Below, in pieces: positions 24,917 to 36,969 of a stretch of DNA of 64,000 nucleotides (within the stretch, counting starts at the first letter, position 1; every line of letters begins with the position of its first letter). The stretch spans positions 10,168,001 to 10,232,000 of the forward strand of contig JAMPIQ010000002.1 of the NCBI GenBank assembly GCA_024699855.1, given 5' to 3'. The translations under genes were made by a program, and so were the position numbers. The notes under the pieces were generated by a model. The model worked only from the letters and a program-made list of their open reading frames with translations, ran no database searches and was not told where the DNA came from. The DNA comes from Aphelenchoides besseyi. Lineage: Eukaryota; Nematoda; Chromadorea; Rhabditida; Aphelenchoididae.

Positions 24917-26652
24917 TCAGTCAAACTAATGATCGCAAATTGGCTCCCAATCGTGGGATTTGTTTCTTCTTAATTCAGATTGTTATTTTGTTGACCTCAT
25001 GAGGTTTCTTGTTTTTTCTTTATCATTAACGTTACGCGTCTGAGTTTAATACGCAATCAAATTCACTTGTATAAATATGCAACGACTGACATCCAATTTC
25101 GGTCACATTGACAACTTGGGGCTGGAAATCACATTCTAAATCCACTTGAATTCCAAACTTAAGGGTAAATTGAAGCAGCTTGTGCTTTTGTTTTCATTTG
25201 CTTTCCTTTTCGAAGTGAATATTCGAATCCTTAAACTTTTATCACGCTCATATTTCTATTCACCAGAAGATTTACTGCGGTTTCGTGTTGTCGGTTTGAA
25301 AACAATCTTGAAATTTGTTGCAAACTTCGCCGTTTGACCGTTCAATTACCGACTTTGCACGTTCCCGGTTTTGTGTTTGTGTTTTGGGTTATCTCATTTC
25401 GGGTACATTTTACTGAATTGCTTGCTTTACTTTCGCTTACATCGAATGTAAGACGGTTGTTGATCAATTAAATTAAAAACATTGAAACTCATGTATTGGC
25501 TGATCGACTGAGTGAAAGCAATCTAGTGATAATCTGAACAATTATAAGCGAGATGAGTCACTCGATTGCTGCCAAGACAAATCGACGATGAGGAGCGAAG
25601 AGCTTCAGTGGAAATTACAACCGAATGCAGAGTGTGCGGTTGGCTTTTGGTGCACTTGTTGTTCGTGGATTCCGATTTCTTGAGCACACTCGCGATACAT
25701 TAAGGTGAGCGGTCTGTCCGATCATGAACGAGTGGGTGGTGGCAATTGACGAGTTTTGTGTTGATAATAAATCCCGCCTTTCGCTGTTTTATCCCCTCGC
25801 TCATGTAAAACGTTTTCCACCTTCCCCCGCAATGTCCTCCGCGACTGATTGCGGCGCAGAGTCACGGGCATTTCGTTTTCTCGACGTACACCCCCGCTGT
25901 CGTACGTGTTCCATTCGATTATTAGTGCATTTGGATAAGTCGGACGGTAACCCTTTTGGTGGTCGTTTGTGTTCGAAAACGACATTTCAACAACAAAGGG
26001 AATTTGTTACAAAAAACAGCAAAATCGCGCGTATGTCCATCTAGATGTTGGAAACTGTTGGCTGAGATGCAGGAAGAGACCGCGATTATGATCAGCGGTT
26101 GTCGGCCCAACGAGTCAAAACAAAAATGAGCGGTTTTAATGCCGCAACGGTAAGATCGTTCGTGCATTTCGACGTTCATAAAAATTCCAAAATTTTTCTG
26201 ATTGCTTTCCATTCTACGCTTACCAGTAAACTCTTCGCTCTTGGCGCGCGTACTGTCGGGTATGAGCATCGAAGTTGTTTAAACAGTGGTGCGTAATACC
26301 TCAGTAAATTAAGTTCATGAGTGTGATTGACCTCGGTCCTTTTCGTACTTTCATTCCGACTTATTTTACAACTGCGTAGCACGATCTCTTTCCATCAAAA
26401 TATTTTCCGCAATCAATTCGTCGAGAAGCTCCGCCTTTGCTCTTCGAAAGCAGCAACTCACGTAAAGTAACGGTGCTTGAGGATCGTCTATTGTGGCGTT
26501 TTTACCTTGCAAAAACCCTCTGCCTTACACTCAGTGCGTACTCTCTGTCGTCGCCCCACTTGTGAGCGTTTACCGTCGAAATTCGTGATAGCGTTTAGTG
26601 TTAGATGCGTTTAATTATCTGCTCCACATAACAGATTGACCCCGTCGTCGAA
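24917..26652. other. Intergenic region between GalNAc-transferase and zinc-finger gene
   Basis: No supported exon was found. Frames at 25724-26044 (+) and 25922-26269 (-) overlap antisense and resemble nothing known. The region likely holds the GalNAc-transferase 3' UTR and the zinc-finger gene promoter. Confidence 0.45.
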
Positions 26653-29600
26653 ATGGATCTCGATTTTGACGATTCCGAAATTCGCCAAGACTCATCATTT
26701 TACCGTAATCTTAGTTGTTTAGAACTTTTGTTTGATTGTCCGTACGAACGTTCCTTTCGTTATACGAATGAATGAATCACTTATCAAGTTCGGTTCTTGA
26801 ATTTCTGTATTTCAGCCATGACCGGTCGACCGGTAGTAGTCAATTCATTGCTTTGCTTTCTAAACAACTATCGTGATCATGAGAACATCGAACGGATTGT
26901 CGACCAGTACTTTACTCTCGAGAATCGTAAGATGGCCTATCAAATATTGCTCGAACTTGTTCCCGATGAGGATCGTCGTACAGTTCTCCAGTCCACAAGT
27001 CCCTTCACGTTGATTGCTCTATACGATTATGTGAGCAAACTGAATGCCGTTCTCGATCAACCGCCCGTTTTTGCTACCGATGATCTCACTATTTTGCCGT
27101 TAAGTTTAAACTACGACAACAAAATGGGACGTTCAAAAGATCTATACGATGAAGTTCGTCAACTGCGTCTTTACGTTCAGAACACTTTTGAACGAAAACA
27201 AGAGGAACCGTTCGTACTCAAACGGTGAGTTTGGTTTTTTAACTTTTGCAATTCTCAACTGCACGTTTTTTACTGCAGCGAACAAACTTTTTGTAACAAA
27301 TTGCACGTGGTTACATTGTTGGAAATTAAGTTTCTTTTCGACATTCAATAGTTAAGCTCACGAAACAAGTGGATTTACTGAAGGGTGGATAGTTTTTCTG
27401 AACTCAGCTTTCTCAAACACTTTACAATCTTAAATGTTGCCCTCGCACGAAAAACTTCCCAATCAGTTGGTTTAATCATTTTACGCCCTTAATGAAGATA
27501 GAGGTCGGACTAATGATTTGCCTGCTACCGCACGTTCACCTTGAGTCCGACCACTTCCGCACTTCGTTTCATAGCGCTGCTTAATTTGCTGCTTAAAGTG
27601 GAAATACTTTTGAGGTCTCGACCGGGGCGATCAAGATTAGCGATAAAGAAAACGAGCGGAAGACGTCGATGATTAGGTGCTCCCACCACCATGCCGCAAC
27701 CGTCGAGTCTCAAGCTTGTGGGGAGATCGATTACACATTTGTCCTTTTCAAATAAGCGTTGCTTAGACTGCGTGTTGTAAAGTGGGATTGATTGCTGTCA
27801 AATGGAAGTTATTGTTAAACCGAGGATGACAGTTAGATTTTGAATTGTTTATCGATCAAACAAAGTGCGCGATCTTTTCGTTAACCGGAAACGCTCAAAG
27901 GCGACACCAGTGCAAATCGACTGGTAGAACATGGGTTGACCTCCGTCTTACACGCCCTCGTTTACGCAAACTTCATCCAATCAGTTCGCAGTACTCGAGG
28001 TATACCGTACGAAACGAAGAGGCGACACTTTCCGACGGCGAGTTGTGCGGTCGGATTTTTCAAACGAGCAAAAATTTTAAAGCGATCGTTCACTATTGAA
28101 TTCTTTTTCGAAAATGCTTTGAGGATACAATGTGCGAATTTCTGTTTCGCCATTGGCCATGAATTCAACTTTGAAAAAACGCTTTGCACATAGAAAACTA
28201 CCTTTGCATTTTGCCGTCAAGACTAAGAAGTGGTCGAAACGTTTTGAACTGACGATCTGTTCGTACCTTCGGGTTACCAAAGACGTTTTTGTGGTTGAGG
28301 ACAATGCGGTTTTTGGCCTTCCAATAACAAAGCGATTCAACATCGAGAAAACTTTGAAATGCTCGCATTTGTCTGATTGGGACCACAGAAATACGCGCCC
28401 AACATGGCGATTTGGTTGTTGAGGCGTTAGAGGTCGGCTACCTCTTCGCTTACAATTGACGAGCATCGGTCTTATTGTGTGCTTGTATTCAAATGTCATC
28501 TCGTTATTTGTAGTGTAAAAGAAGAAAACTCGAGATATAAGAATTCCATTGCCGCTAACCATTAAATTACTGAAACTCGTCAAACAATCAAACTGACAAA
28601 AACAATTTAGGCACGTCGATGAACTGCACACAAAAGCCGCTGACAATTCCGAATCGCACACCTCTTCTTCACCTGCAAACTCTCCACAAGCCGAAGTACC
28701 AACCAGCACCGTGATCACAAGTGGACATCAATTTCACGTCAATGCCCTACTTCGTAATGATAATCCAACTGAGGATTTAACATCACCAGTTGCCTCGGCA
28801 GATTCAAAATTATCTCGACGTATTGGCCGCACAAACTCAACGGAGCAACCGCGACGACGTAAAGATGCCGGCAATCGATTAGATCGCGCGGTTCGTCGAC
28901 TAACAGATCGATTGGGTGGTCGTCAGAATTTCGGGTTGGACCATCAATTTGATGTTGAAAATGTTAAGGAAGAAGAAACCGACGTTCACACATTAAACAA
29001 CAACGAGAAATGCAGCCGAAATAACAGTCTGACGCCATTCGAGATGTCTGATTGTACCGATGAAGTGGACGGTGAAAATATCGAAGACTATCAACAAACT
29101 CATAATAACAACAACAACAATCTTTTGGTTTCCAATTTGGTTGGCGATCATTCATCGATGTTTAACAGTACCGCAGCGAACATACTTCTCAGTCGACATG
29201 CCGCTTTGTTGGGTCGTGTTCAGAATGCGGCTGCTCATGCCGTGGCGATGGTTGATCCAATGACCGCCCAAGTTATTCAGAATCTTGCCACAGCAACTCT
29301 TGGCTACTCTGCCGCTTCGATTCCAAGTTCACTTGAGCCAACTAATGGTGAATCGTAAGTTTTCCAATTCATTAGTTTACCGTAAACAAGTGTAAATTCC
29401 TGTTCGGACGAATGTCCTTGATGTTATCAGGTTGAAATTATGCGAAGAGCGCGCGTCTGAGTGCAGGGTTGACAATTTGAGTCGAAATTGCGGGAAATCG
29501 GACGGCAATGCACACCGATCAAACGCCCGACTATTTCTTCTCACTAGAGCACATTCATTTCTTAGCCGTCAGCCACTGATTTTGACTTCATTGACGGCGT

Positions 29601-30624
29601 CTTAAACTGCGAGAAGAGGACACCGCGGTTGGTGTCGTCCGTCGAGAACTGATCGGTCTTTTCATTCGCACCTCCAGCCTCGGCGCCGTTTCCATTCCAC
29701 CGCAATCACCTCGAGAGCAAAATTGAGAGCATCGTTTAAAAACGCCACCGGCAAACCGCAATCATTTCGGCATTTAATTTCCAACAACATTTATTGCGAT
29801 CGAGGTCTTCAGCAGCAGCATTCCATTTAATTTGCGCCGTTGTACAGTGAGAGTCAACGGACGGAATTTGCAGATCTCGCAGTTTAAAACGCGCACTCGT
29901 ACGGGGTACTGACGGACATCGCTCCGCTGCCTCAAAACCGCATGCCATCAGCCGACTGATCACGACCTCCAGGCGAGCGAAATGTCAACGCCAAGGGACG
30001 ATCGAAGCGATAAAACGGCCTAACGGACAAATAAGCGCATCATCGAAGATTACAAACAACTTGAAATAACAAATGAAAACGTTTTAACAGAACCTTTATA
30101 GCTTAAACGATGAGCTACCATCTCAGGCCCAATCCGACGAATTTGTAAATGAACATGAAAAATCTTCGGGAGGTTCAAGTCCCGCACCATCTGATTCGTC
30201 CACACCACAAGATGGTACAGAAGTTACAACTGATTGTAAGTTTGATTTGACTTTTGGTAACTTCTATTCGATTAGCTGATAAGCCGTTTGCTTGCTCTCA
30301 ACTCAACTGCAAAAAACGATTCTCGAACAAGTTCCTTCTGAAGAAACATCAATTCATTCACACCGGACTTCGTCCACATGCTTGTCCGTTCTGTGCAAAA
30401 CAGTAAGTTTCCAGCGTATTGTTGTTAACTAAAAAGTTTCTCTATTTAGATTTAATCGAAAAGACAATCTACTGCGACACAAGAAAACTCACGTAAACAA
30501 TGCACTCGCTCAACTAACTGGTCGTCGACGACTTTATGGTGTTACTGAAGCAGCTAATTTGGCAAACTTTTCGTTGTTTCATTCCAATCCGCTTATCAAC
30601 ACCATGAGCGAAGAATCTTCATGA
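26653..30624 (+). CDS. C2H2 zinc-finger protein with a novel N-terminal helical domain
   Basis: Exons: 26653-26704, 26816-27224, 28611-29354, 30102 to about 30237, and two short finger exons ending at 30624. The first exon ([17 protein letters not shown]) joins in phase to an acceptor two bases before a second possible start at 26818. Residues about 20-155 form a helical, leucine-rich region ([21 protein letters not shown] onward) that I cannot assign. A long Ser/Thr/Asn-rich linker follows, with a basic patch ([19 protein letters not shown]). Near the C-terminus are two C2H2 fingers, [19 protein letters not shown] and [20 protein letters not shown], joined by a canonical HTGLRPHA linker, suggesting sequence-specific DNA binding in the nucleus. 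Introns of 1386 and 747 nt are long for this window. The fingers are certain; the ortholog is not identified. Confidence 0.82.
27225..28610 (+). other. Large first coding-region intron of the zinc-finger gene
   Basis: This 1386-nt intron (GTGAGT...TTTAG) is about 25 times the usual size here. It contains most of a 213-codon minus-strand open frame (28077-28718) without recognisable domains. It may hold regulatory elements. Confidence 0.7.
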
Positions 30625-31189
30625 ATCAAATTGAATGACCTTCCGTCTTCTTTTATTCGATATTCACTCAAACTTAAACCTCCAAACGCAATTCCAAATT
30701 ATGTGCATTGAACATCGGACCTTTAAGTCTCAAAGTATTATACCGTGTATTATTTCCAAGTTCAGTCACAATCTTAATAATCTGTTTTATGTACAAAACC
30801 TCCCATTTTTCCGGTTTTACGAATATGACAACCCACTTTTCATGTACCGTACATTCACAATCTTTTCTCGGTTCTCTAAGTTTTTCATCGTGATTGTTGA
30901 GGTTTAATTCTTGTGTAAATTTCAAGCATATCGCTTGCACGATCCGAAATACCAAAATGTTTCTACTTAACTCGCTCTATTGTCCGTAAATTGTGCATTT
31001 TGTCTTCAGTATCAACTCCTCATTAACTTGCCAAAGTGGTCTTGTAAACGGGCTTCATCATGACTGCATTTTAACTTCTGATTTACGGTTTCGAACTTGT
31101 CATTCAACGCTTTTGATGGGTTCTAATAGTTAGGATACCGATTGTTGTCCGCGTTTCCAATCCATGTGTCAATCTACCCATGTTAATTT

Positions 31190-31195
31190 AATAAA
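31190..31195 (+). terminator. Putative poly(A) signal of the zinc-finger gene
   Basis: AATAAA on the plus strand, 566 nt after the zinc-finger stop. No other coding exon is seen between 30625 and here. It lies immediately next to the poly(A) signal of the convergent Van Gogh gene. Confidence 0.5.
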
Positions 31196-31216
31196 CTTGT
31201 GTAAAGACTGTTAAAA

Positions 31217-31222
31217 TTTATT
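31217..31222 (-). terminator. Putative poly(A) signal of the Van Gogh gene
   Basis: TTTATT on the plus strand reads AATAAA on the minus strand, 40 nt downstream of the Van Gogh stop codon. Confidence 0.5.
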
Positions 31223-31261
31223 GAAATGCACATTTTTATACATAAATTGGATTTGGAGAAC

Positions 31262-32964
31262 TTAGGAAATCTTTGTTGAAACTGTTTCTTCTTTGAGATT
31301 ATAACACCCGAGTTGAGATACTGAACAAACCAATTGTACGCCCGCATCCACGTCATAATAACAACGAAGTATAAACTGCAGGCCATGATAAAGCGATGCA
31401 GAGGCTCGAGTATGACACGCGATCGTCCATTTCGACTTGCTAACTTCATTCTATGCAACAAAAAGGATTGATGTCAATCTTGCGTTCATCGACTTACCCG
31501 AACTGGCGGAGTTGTACGGAAAATGTAACTGAGGAAAACACGCGCAGAAAGACCGTTTCGATAGCAGAATTCCAGATGATCAGTAATGGCCTGCGGCTGT
31601 TGAAGCAAATGTTTGAATGTTGTCTTCAGAAAGCGATTCAGTGGTTTACTGATTGATGTCATAACCGCTTTTACAGCTACACTTGAACGAATCGTATTAC
31701 CCTAAATATTTTCAAATTAATACTTCATCACTCATACCTACATTTTTCTGTGAGTATTCTTCGTTTATCGACTGGAGTCGTGAAAACGCTTCTTCTGTAG
31801 CGGCAATTAGACGGTATTTTCGTTTTTCGACTTTCCGTTCTTTCTCTGCTTCTTGGCCATAAAGTTCGCTGTGCACTCGACCACTTTGGCGTCCGGCGAC
31901 TTCAATCAACTTTCCGATGTTCGATTCGTTCAATATCGTTTCGCTTCCCTGTTCGACATCGTAGATTTTGAAGTTGATACTTGGAGCACATTTCGTGTCG
32001 AAAGCTTTACTTCGAGCTTGTTCAGCATACGGATTGAAATGCGAGAACTTCGTATGGTAAAAGTTGAGCACCTCCACTGCGGCATCTTGAATGCTTTTAG
32101 CGTTGATGATCATCTCATGTTGTTCACCGTCCGGATCTCGAACAATGTCGATTCGAAACTGAAGCATATTCCCTCGTCGTTGGTACGAATTCCACAGAAT
32201 GTGAATGGTGATGAGAAGAAACAGGAGAGTCATAGCGAACCACAAGATTGATCGGAAATCAACACTTGGCTTAAGAAGCGTTCGAAAGATGTAGAACGTC
32301 CAGAATGAAAACAAAACAAACGCATTCGCTATGTGGAAGCTCGTTTGTGCACAACTCAAACGTGGTAGAGTCGAAGTAGAGCTGCGCCATGTGAAACAAA
32401 CGGCAAATCCGAGAGCAACAGTCAAAGCAGCGATATGAAATAGCCCGGCCTTAAAGGTCGATCATTTTAAAAGAATCATTATAGAACTTACTTCACAATC
32501 AACTCCACATTCAACGACGATTTCTGTTCGTCCGAAATAGTTCAAGACAAATGGAAAAGCAACCATAGCAGCGGCAGAAAAGATTGTGATCGTACATAGA
32601 ATAAAACGAATGAGCATAAAGAGAACGTTCGAACATTCACATCGCGAGTTTTTGGCTTTTGTTTGAGCGGATGTTACCGAGTTGTAGCGTTCGGGCAACC
32701 CGCCGCAATAGGAAGGATCCTGACTAACAACCGTCGTATTGTCCATGTTGTCGTCCATCATATTCACTTTTACATTGCGCTAAAATGACAACAGACAATA
32801 GAAAGGAACTATTTTTCTCAAACCTCATTTCCTCCTGAATAGCCGGGTATTAACGGAGATCGATCGAATTCATAGCCGGTGATCACACTGTGCGCCGTAC
32901 CGGCTGGTCGTCCATGGCGATTGGAACGATAGGGATGCGAAATACGTTGAGATGCCAAAGACAT
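31262..32964 (-). CDS. Van Gogh/Strabismus (VANGL) planar cell polarity protein
   Basis: Minus-strand gene of about 480 aa, starting MSLASQRISHPYRSNRHG. The basic, Ser-rich N-terminal tail contains MMDDNMDNTTVV, the counterpart of the family's DDNWGETTTVV segment. Four hydrophobic segments follow, with the conserved loop VECGVDCEAGLF. The cytoplasmic domain is strongly VANGL-like: VRDPDGEQHEMIINAKSIQD, FYHTKFSHFNPYAEQARSKA, NFKIYDVEQ, and EAEKERKVEKRKYRLIAATE. The C-terminal exons give VKAVMTSISKPLNRFLKTT and SKWTIACHTRASASLYHGL. The protein works at the plasma membrane with Prickle in asymmetric PCP complexes. The reading frame ends NLKEETVSTKIS, earlier than the usual VANGL end, and lacks the C-terminal PDZ ligand (ETSV in vertebrates). 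Confidence 0.9.
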
Positions 32965-34085
32965 TATTACTCGTAGATCAACTCAAAGATGAAAATCCAT
33001 CAAATGACATGAAAATCTGAAATGATCTCACGTTTTCCTTAACATAAATCAATAGCTCGTTTAACATAAACAGAAAGAAATACAGTAAACCAATTAGTGG
33101 AATTCAAGAACTGAAAGTTGTGTTCCCAACAAAGAACTCCAACCGAATATAAGTGGTGTGTTGGTGCCGAAAAGCGAACAAAAAGCCGCGCATGAAACGA
33201 GCGCTTGTGCTAACCGATGGACGACAAAAGTGAGGGAGCGCGAGATGCGTTCAAAATTTTTGGTGGCACCGTTTGTGTGCGTCGTCTAATTTCTGTATTC
33301 GCGGCTTCAGCTCCCGCCGCTCACCTCAAACTCGGTGATTAGCGCACAATAACCGTTTTTCTTTCGCGACAAAATCTGATCGATTAAGAAGTCGAAGGGT
33401 TAAATGGGATACTCGAAAAAGGTTCAAAATTCACGTTATTGGATATCGAAGTTGATCTGATCAAAACTCCAACGACAACTCGATCGAAAACTAAGCCGAG
33501 ATTATACCGCGCACATCTGCCAAAAATATGCGATGGACAACGCGCTCGCTCTCTCCACCGCCGATATACACATTTGCGGCAAAGGATCAACGGCGGACCA
33601 AAAAACAAGACTCGCCCTCTCCAACGGACCACAAGGACCGCAAAGTGTATTTGCTTTACTGTTATTGTTCAAATGTGTGAATTAGTTGGTTAACACTCTT
33701 GCGCCTACTTTGCTTTAAAAACACTATCCCTATGGTTGTCTTACATATCAGGACCTCATTTGATGTTCAATGTTCATCTCCGTTGTATTTTTGGGTTTAG
33801 CAAAAAATCGGTGTCAACATGTGACTGACTTTTGACTCGCCATCACGCAGTGAAAACGAGAAAATTGATGACATCGATGCGCACTTTCGTTCCTCTGGGA
33901 TTAACTACCGAGTTTCAAAGACAAACCGCCTCAAATTCTGATTATTTGGCTAACAGCACTCAACCAATAGTTTCATTGCAAATAATGGAGTGTTTTATTC
34001 TTTCCGTGACAACTAGATTGTTAACAAAACTACTGGAAAACATCTTAAAATGTAAAGTTCACCGATTAAATTGACTGAAAAACTT
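32965..34085. other. Intergenic region between Van Gogh and HIP14-like gene
   Basis: Both neighbours are on the minus strand, so this is the Van Gogh promoter side and the 3' flank of the palmitoyltransferase. Open frames (for example 33384-33693 on both strands) are antisense shadows of one another, and no exon is supported. Confidence 0.45.
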
Positions 34086-36192
34086 TCACACGAGTAGATC
34101 ATTGTTGAAACTGAGGGTATCCGTAAAGTCCAATCGAGGTGATAAAAAGAACTTTCGTAAATTTTCGATGTGGCCATGACTAAAATCAAGAGTTTAAAAT
34201 CAAAAATGTAAACTTACTCGTAGGGACTAACTGTCGAGTACTTTCCTTCTTTCAGAGCCATGAATCCGTATTTTCTCGAATTCAAGCGCTCATTCGTCGT
34301 CAGTCCGATGCTTATCTGCATTACGATGTCCGTGGATATTGATGAAAGACCTGTTTACCTGATACAATTGAAGGAAGAACAAACATCCGGTCATAAACGA
34401 AATGATCGAGGCAAAGAACGCGGAAATCAAAACCATCGGCTCACACATGATCGTTGAGAGAGTTTCCATTTCAGCACATTCCATTCTTAAGTCTACAAAG
34501 ATACTTCGTATGGATAGTACAACCGTCTTACTTACACATAATACAACTGACCGACTCGATGCACGAACCAAATGATGCAAAACCGAGAAGCAACATAAAA
34601 AGTCGATGGTTTTTACCGCCAACACACGTATGAATCCAAGGGCAGTGATGATCATAACGAAAAACACATCGATCACAAATTCTGTAAACCACTCATTAGA
34701 ACAAATGATCGAGACAACTTACCGGCAGTGTTTAGAACGAGGTGGACGCTTGATGAGACAAGTAACACAAAAGATATTTCCAAACTGATTTTGTTCGATT
34801 ATTTCTTTTGTCATTTGAACTCGATTCTATAACAGCCGTGAATAAAAGTAGTGACCACAAAAAACACTTACGGCGCCTGTGGAATGAATGAAACCGGGAT
34901 CCGATTTGACAGATAGAAAGAAAAGATAGGGAATAAGAATAACAAGAAATATGACAGCAATTTGCGTATGCCATGGCATGATACTGTAGAGGAACACGAA
35001 CCATGTTACGACGAATAGAATCAAGAAGGTCGCCGCCGCACTGACCGGAATATAATCGAGACATTCCTTTTTGTGATGAGAAAGGTAGAAACTGAAAACA
35101 AATGTCGAACAACATTCTCCACTGAGTCAAATACCTTTTTAAGAAGATGCAAAATAAAGTGAAAAGAGCGAACAAAAACAACTTCCATTGAATGGTGGTG
35201 TGTATGTACATTATGCTTAAAATCACAGAGACCAAAAAAGAAGGCAACAAAGAGATGATTCGACGATTCAAACGCTGTAATCCGATCATTTAGACGCTGC
35301 GTATCTTTTATTTCAATACCTCATCTTCGCGTAAACGTTGTTTCCACGTGTAGGCCATCAAACCCTGTCGACGAGCAGCAGCTTCCAGAACTCGAACTGC
35401 AGTCGTGTGGCCTTGATGTCTTGCAATATCCAACGGAGTCTCATTTTGCTACAACAATCTTTATACACATACGAAAACGAACTTACCCGATTCAAAGCCT
35501 CTAAATTGGCTCCGGTCTTCAGAAGTTCGCGTATTGCACAAATGTTACCCGCAACTGCCGCCCAGTGAAGCGCAGTGTTATAGAAATTTGAGTCCGTTCG
35601 ATTAACATCAGCACCAAATTTCAGTAATACGCCGAGTGGATTAACGTTTTGTACCTTAAATGCCGCCCACATTAACGGAGTCATGTTCGACGAATCGAGA
35701 GAGTTCAACGATTGACCACTGGCTACCAAATAGGCAACAACAGGCGTTGAGCCAAATTGAGCCGCAATATGTAACGCAGTAAAACCTTCTCCATCTCGTA
35801 TCTCCGCATTGGCTCCATTTTGCACGAGCAGAGCAATCATATTCGCGTGACCATGACGTGCAGCCCAATGAAGTGGTGTTGATGTGAGAACACCGCCAAT
35901 TGCATTTACTTCGGCTCCTCGTTCAATCAACAATTTTGCCAACTAAATGGAGAACAATCGAAAAAGGAAATGAACGAAAACGAACCTCAACGCGGTTATT
36001 GATCGCTGCCCAGTGTAACAATGAACAATCGTCGGAATCAACTGCACCAGGAGAAATCGTTTGACTGTCGAGCATCGATCGAAGAGCATCGATATCGCCG
36101 ATTTGGGCAGCACGTCGGGCCTGCATTATGCACGAAAGACCATGTTCAGCAACCAACTGAGGATGCTCAACGACATCTTCTTCCTGGTCCAT
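34086..36192 (-). CDS. HIP14/ZDHHC17-type ankyrin-repeat palmitoyltransferase
   Basis: S-acyltransferase that attaches palmitate to protein cysteines, usually at the Golgi. The start at 36192 gives [14 protein letters not shown], then about five to six ankyrin repeats over residues 20-230 with clear [38 protein letters not shown] and [19 protein letters not shown] consensus. Hydrophobic segments follow ([56 protein letters not shown]). The catalytic domain reads [20 protein letters not shown], then [20 protein letters not shown], so the zinc-binding Cys/His set and the DHHC nucleophile are intact. The last exons carry [17 protein letters not shown], the TTxE motif of the family, and end FNNDLLV. 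The tail is shorter than in vertebrate ZDHHC17. Introns are 40-60 nt. Confidence 0.93.
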
Positions 36193-36967
36193 TGTCCGAC
36201 TTGAATCGGGCAGACGAGTAGAAAGTGAATGCACTCACACCTCAGCACGGTGTCATTTGAACCCTGAAAGCGAATGGAATCAAGTTCGTTTATCGCATAT
36301 TCCGATCTCTTATGTCCGAACATCGAAAAACACGTTAATCCGCGCAAAAAGGTTCGCAACCGCTCAGCTTCTGCAGAAGATTAACGCGAATTTTCTTTAG
36401 CAAAAAGTGCAATTCAACATCAATCCGTAAATCGTACGCGAATCCCGCATCGAAATGCCAACTTTCTTTAACGTAAAACAACGTTCTTGTTCACGAAAAC
36501 TAGTGACAGAAAATGCAAATTTGAAATCACGTTTTTGGCAGCCATCCATGCTCTATTGTGACTATTCATGTGCTCGCTAGCGGCCATGTAATGTAACAGC
36601 TACCAAAGAAGCAAATGCGCTCAATACCCGCATTGATTTAGAAGTCGATTTCGAAATGTTTCAAGAGCTTCTCGGGTGACTGTCTGGACACCTGCGAGTG
36701 GAAAACTCGTTTGGCTGAAAGTCACGCAGAGTCGACCTCCGAAAATAAATCGATTTTACGTTAACTCCCGTTTTCCGTCAACTACTGAAACTACGGAATG
36801 TTTTTGCCGGAAACTGGGTTGCCAGTTGTTTGATTGATGTGCTGGTGTTCTTATTCAATTAATTTATTCTTCAATCAGCCCTTCAGCTTTTCACTCGAAG
36901 ATCGAACGTAACATGTTAACAAAATCGATCGTAAACACCCGAAAAGAAATCAAGGCAACGGTTTTTA
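36193..36967. other. Intergenic region between HIP14-like and Rab genes
   Basis: This 775-nt spacer between two minus-strand genes has no supported exon. It should contain the HIP14-like promoter and 5' UTR. Confidence 0.45.
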
Positions 36968-36969
36968 TT
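36964..36969 (-). terminator. Poly(A) signal overlapping the Rab stop codon
   Basis: On the minus strand the Rab reading frame ends GTT TAA and continues TAAAAACC, so an AATAAA hexamer overlaps the stop codon. If used, the 3' UTR would be only about 15-25 nt. Confidence 0.35.
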
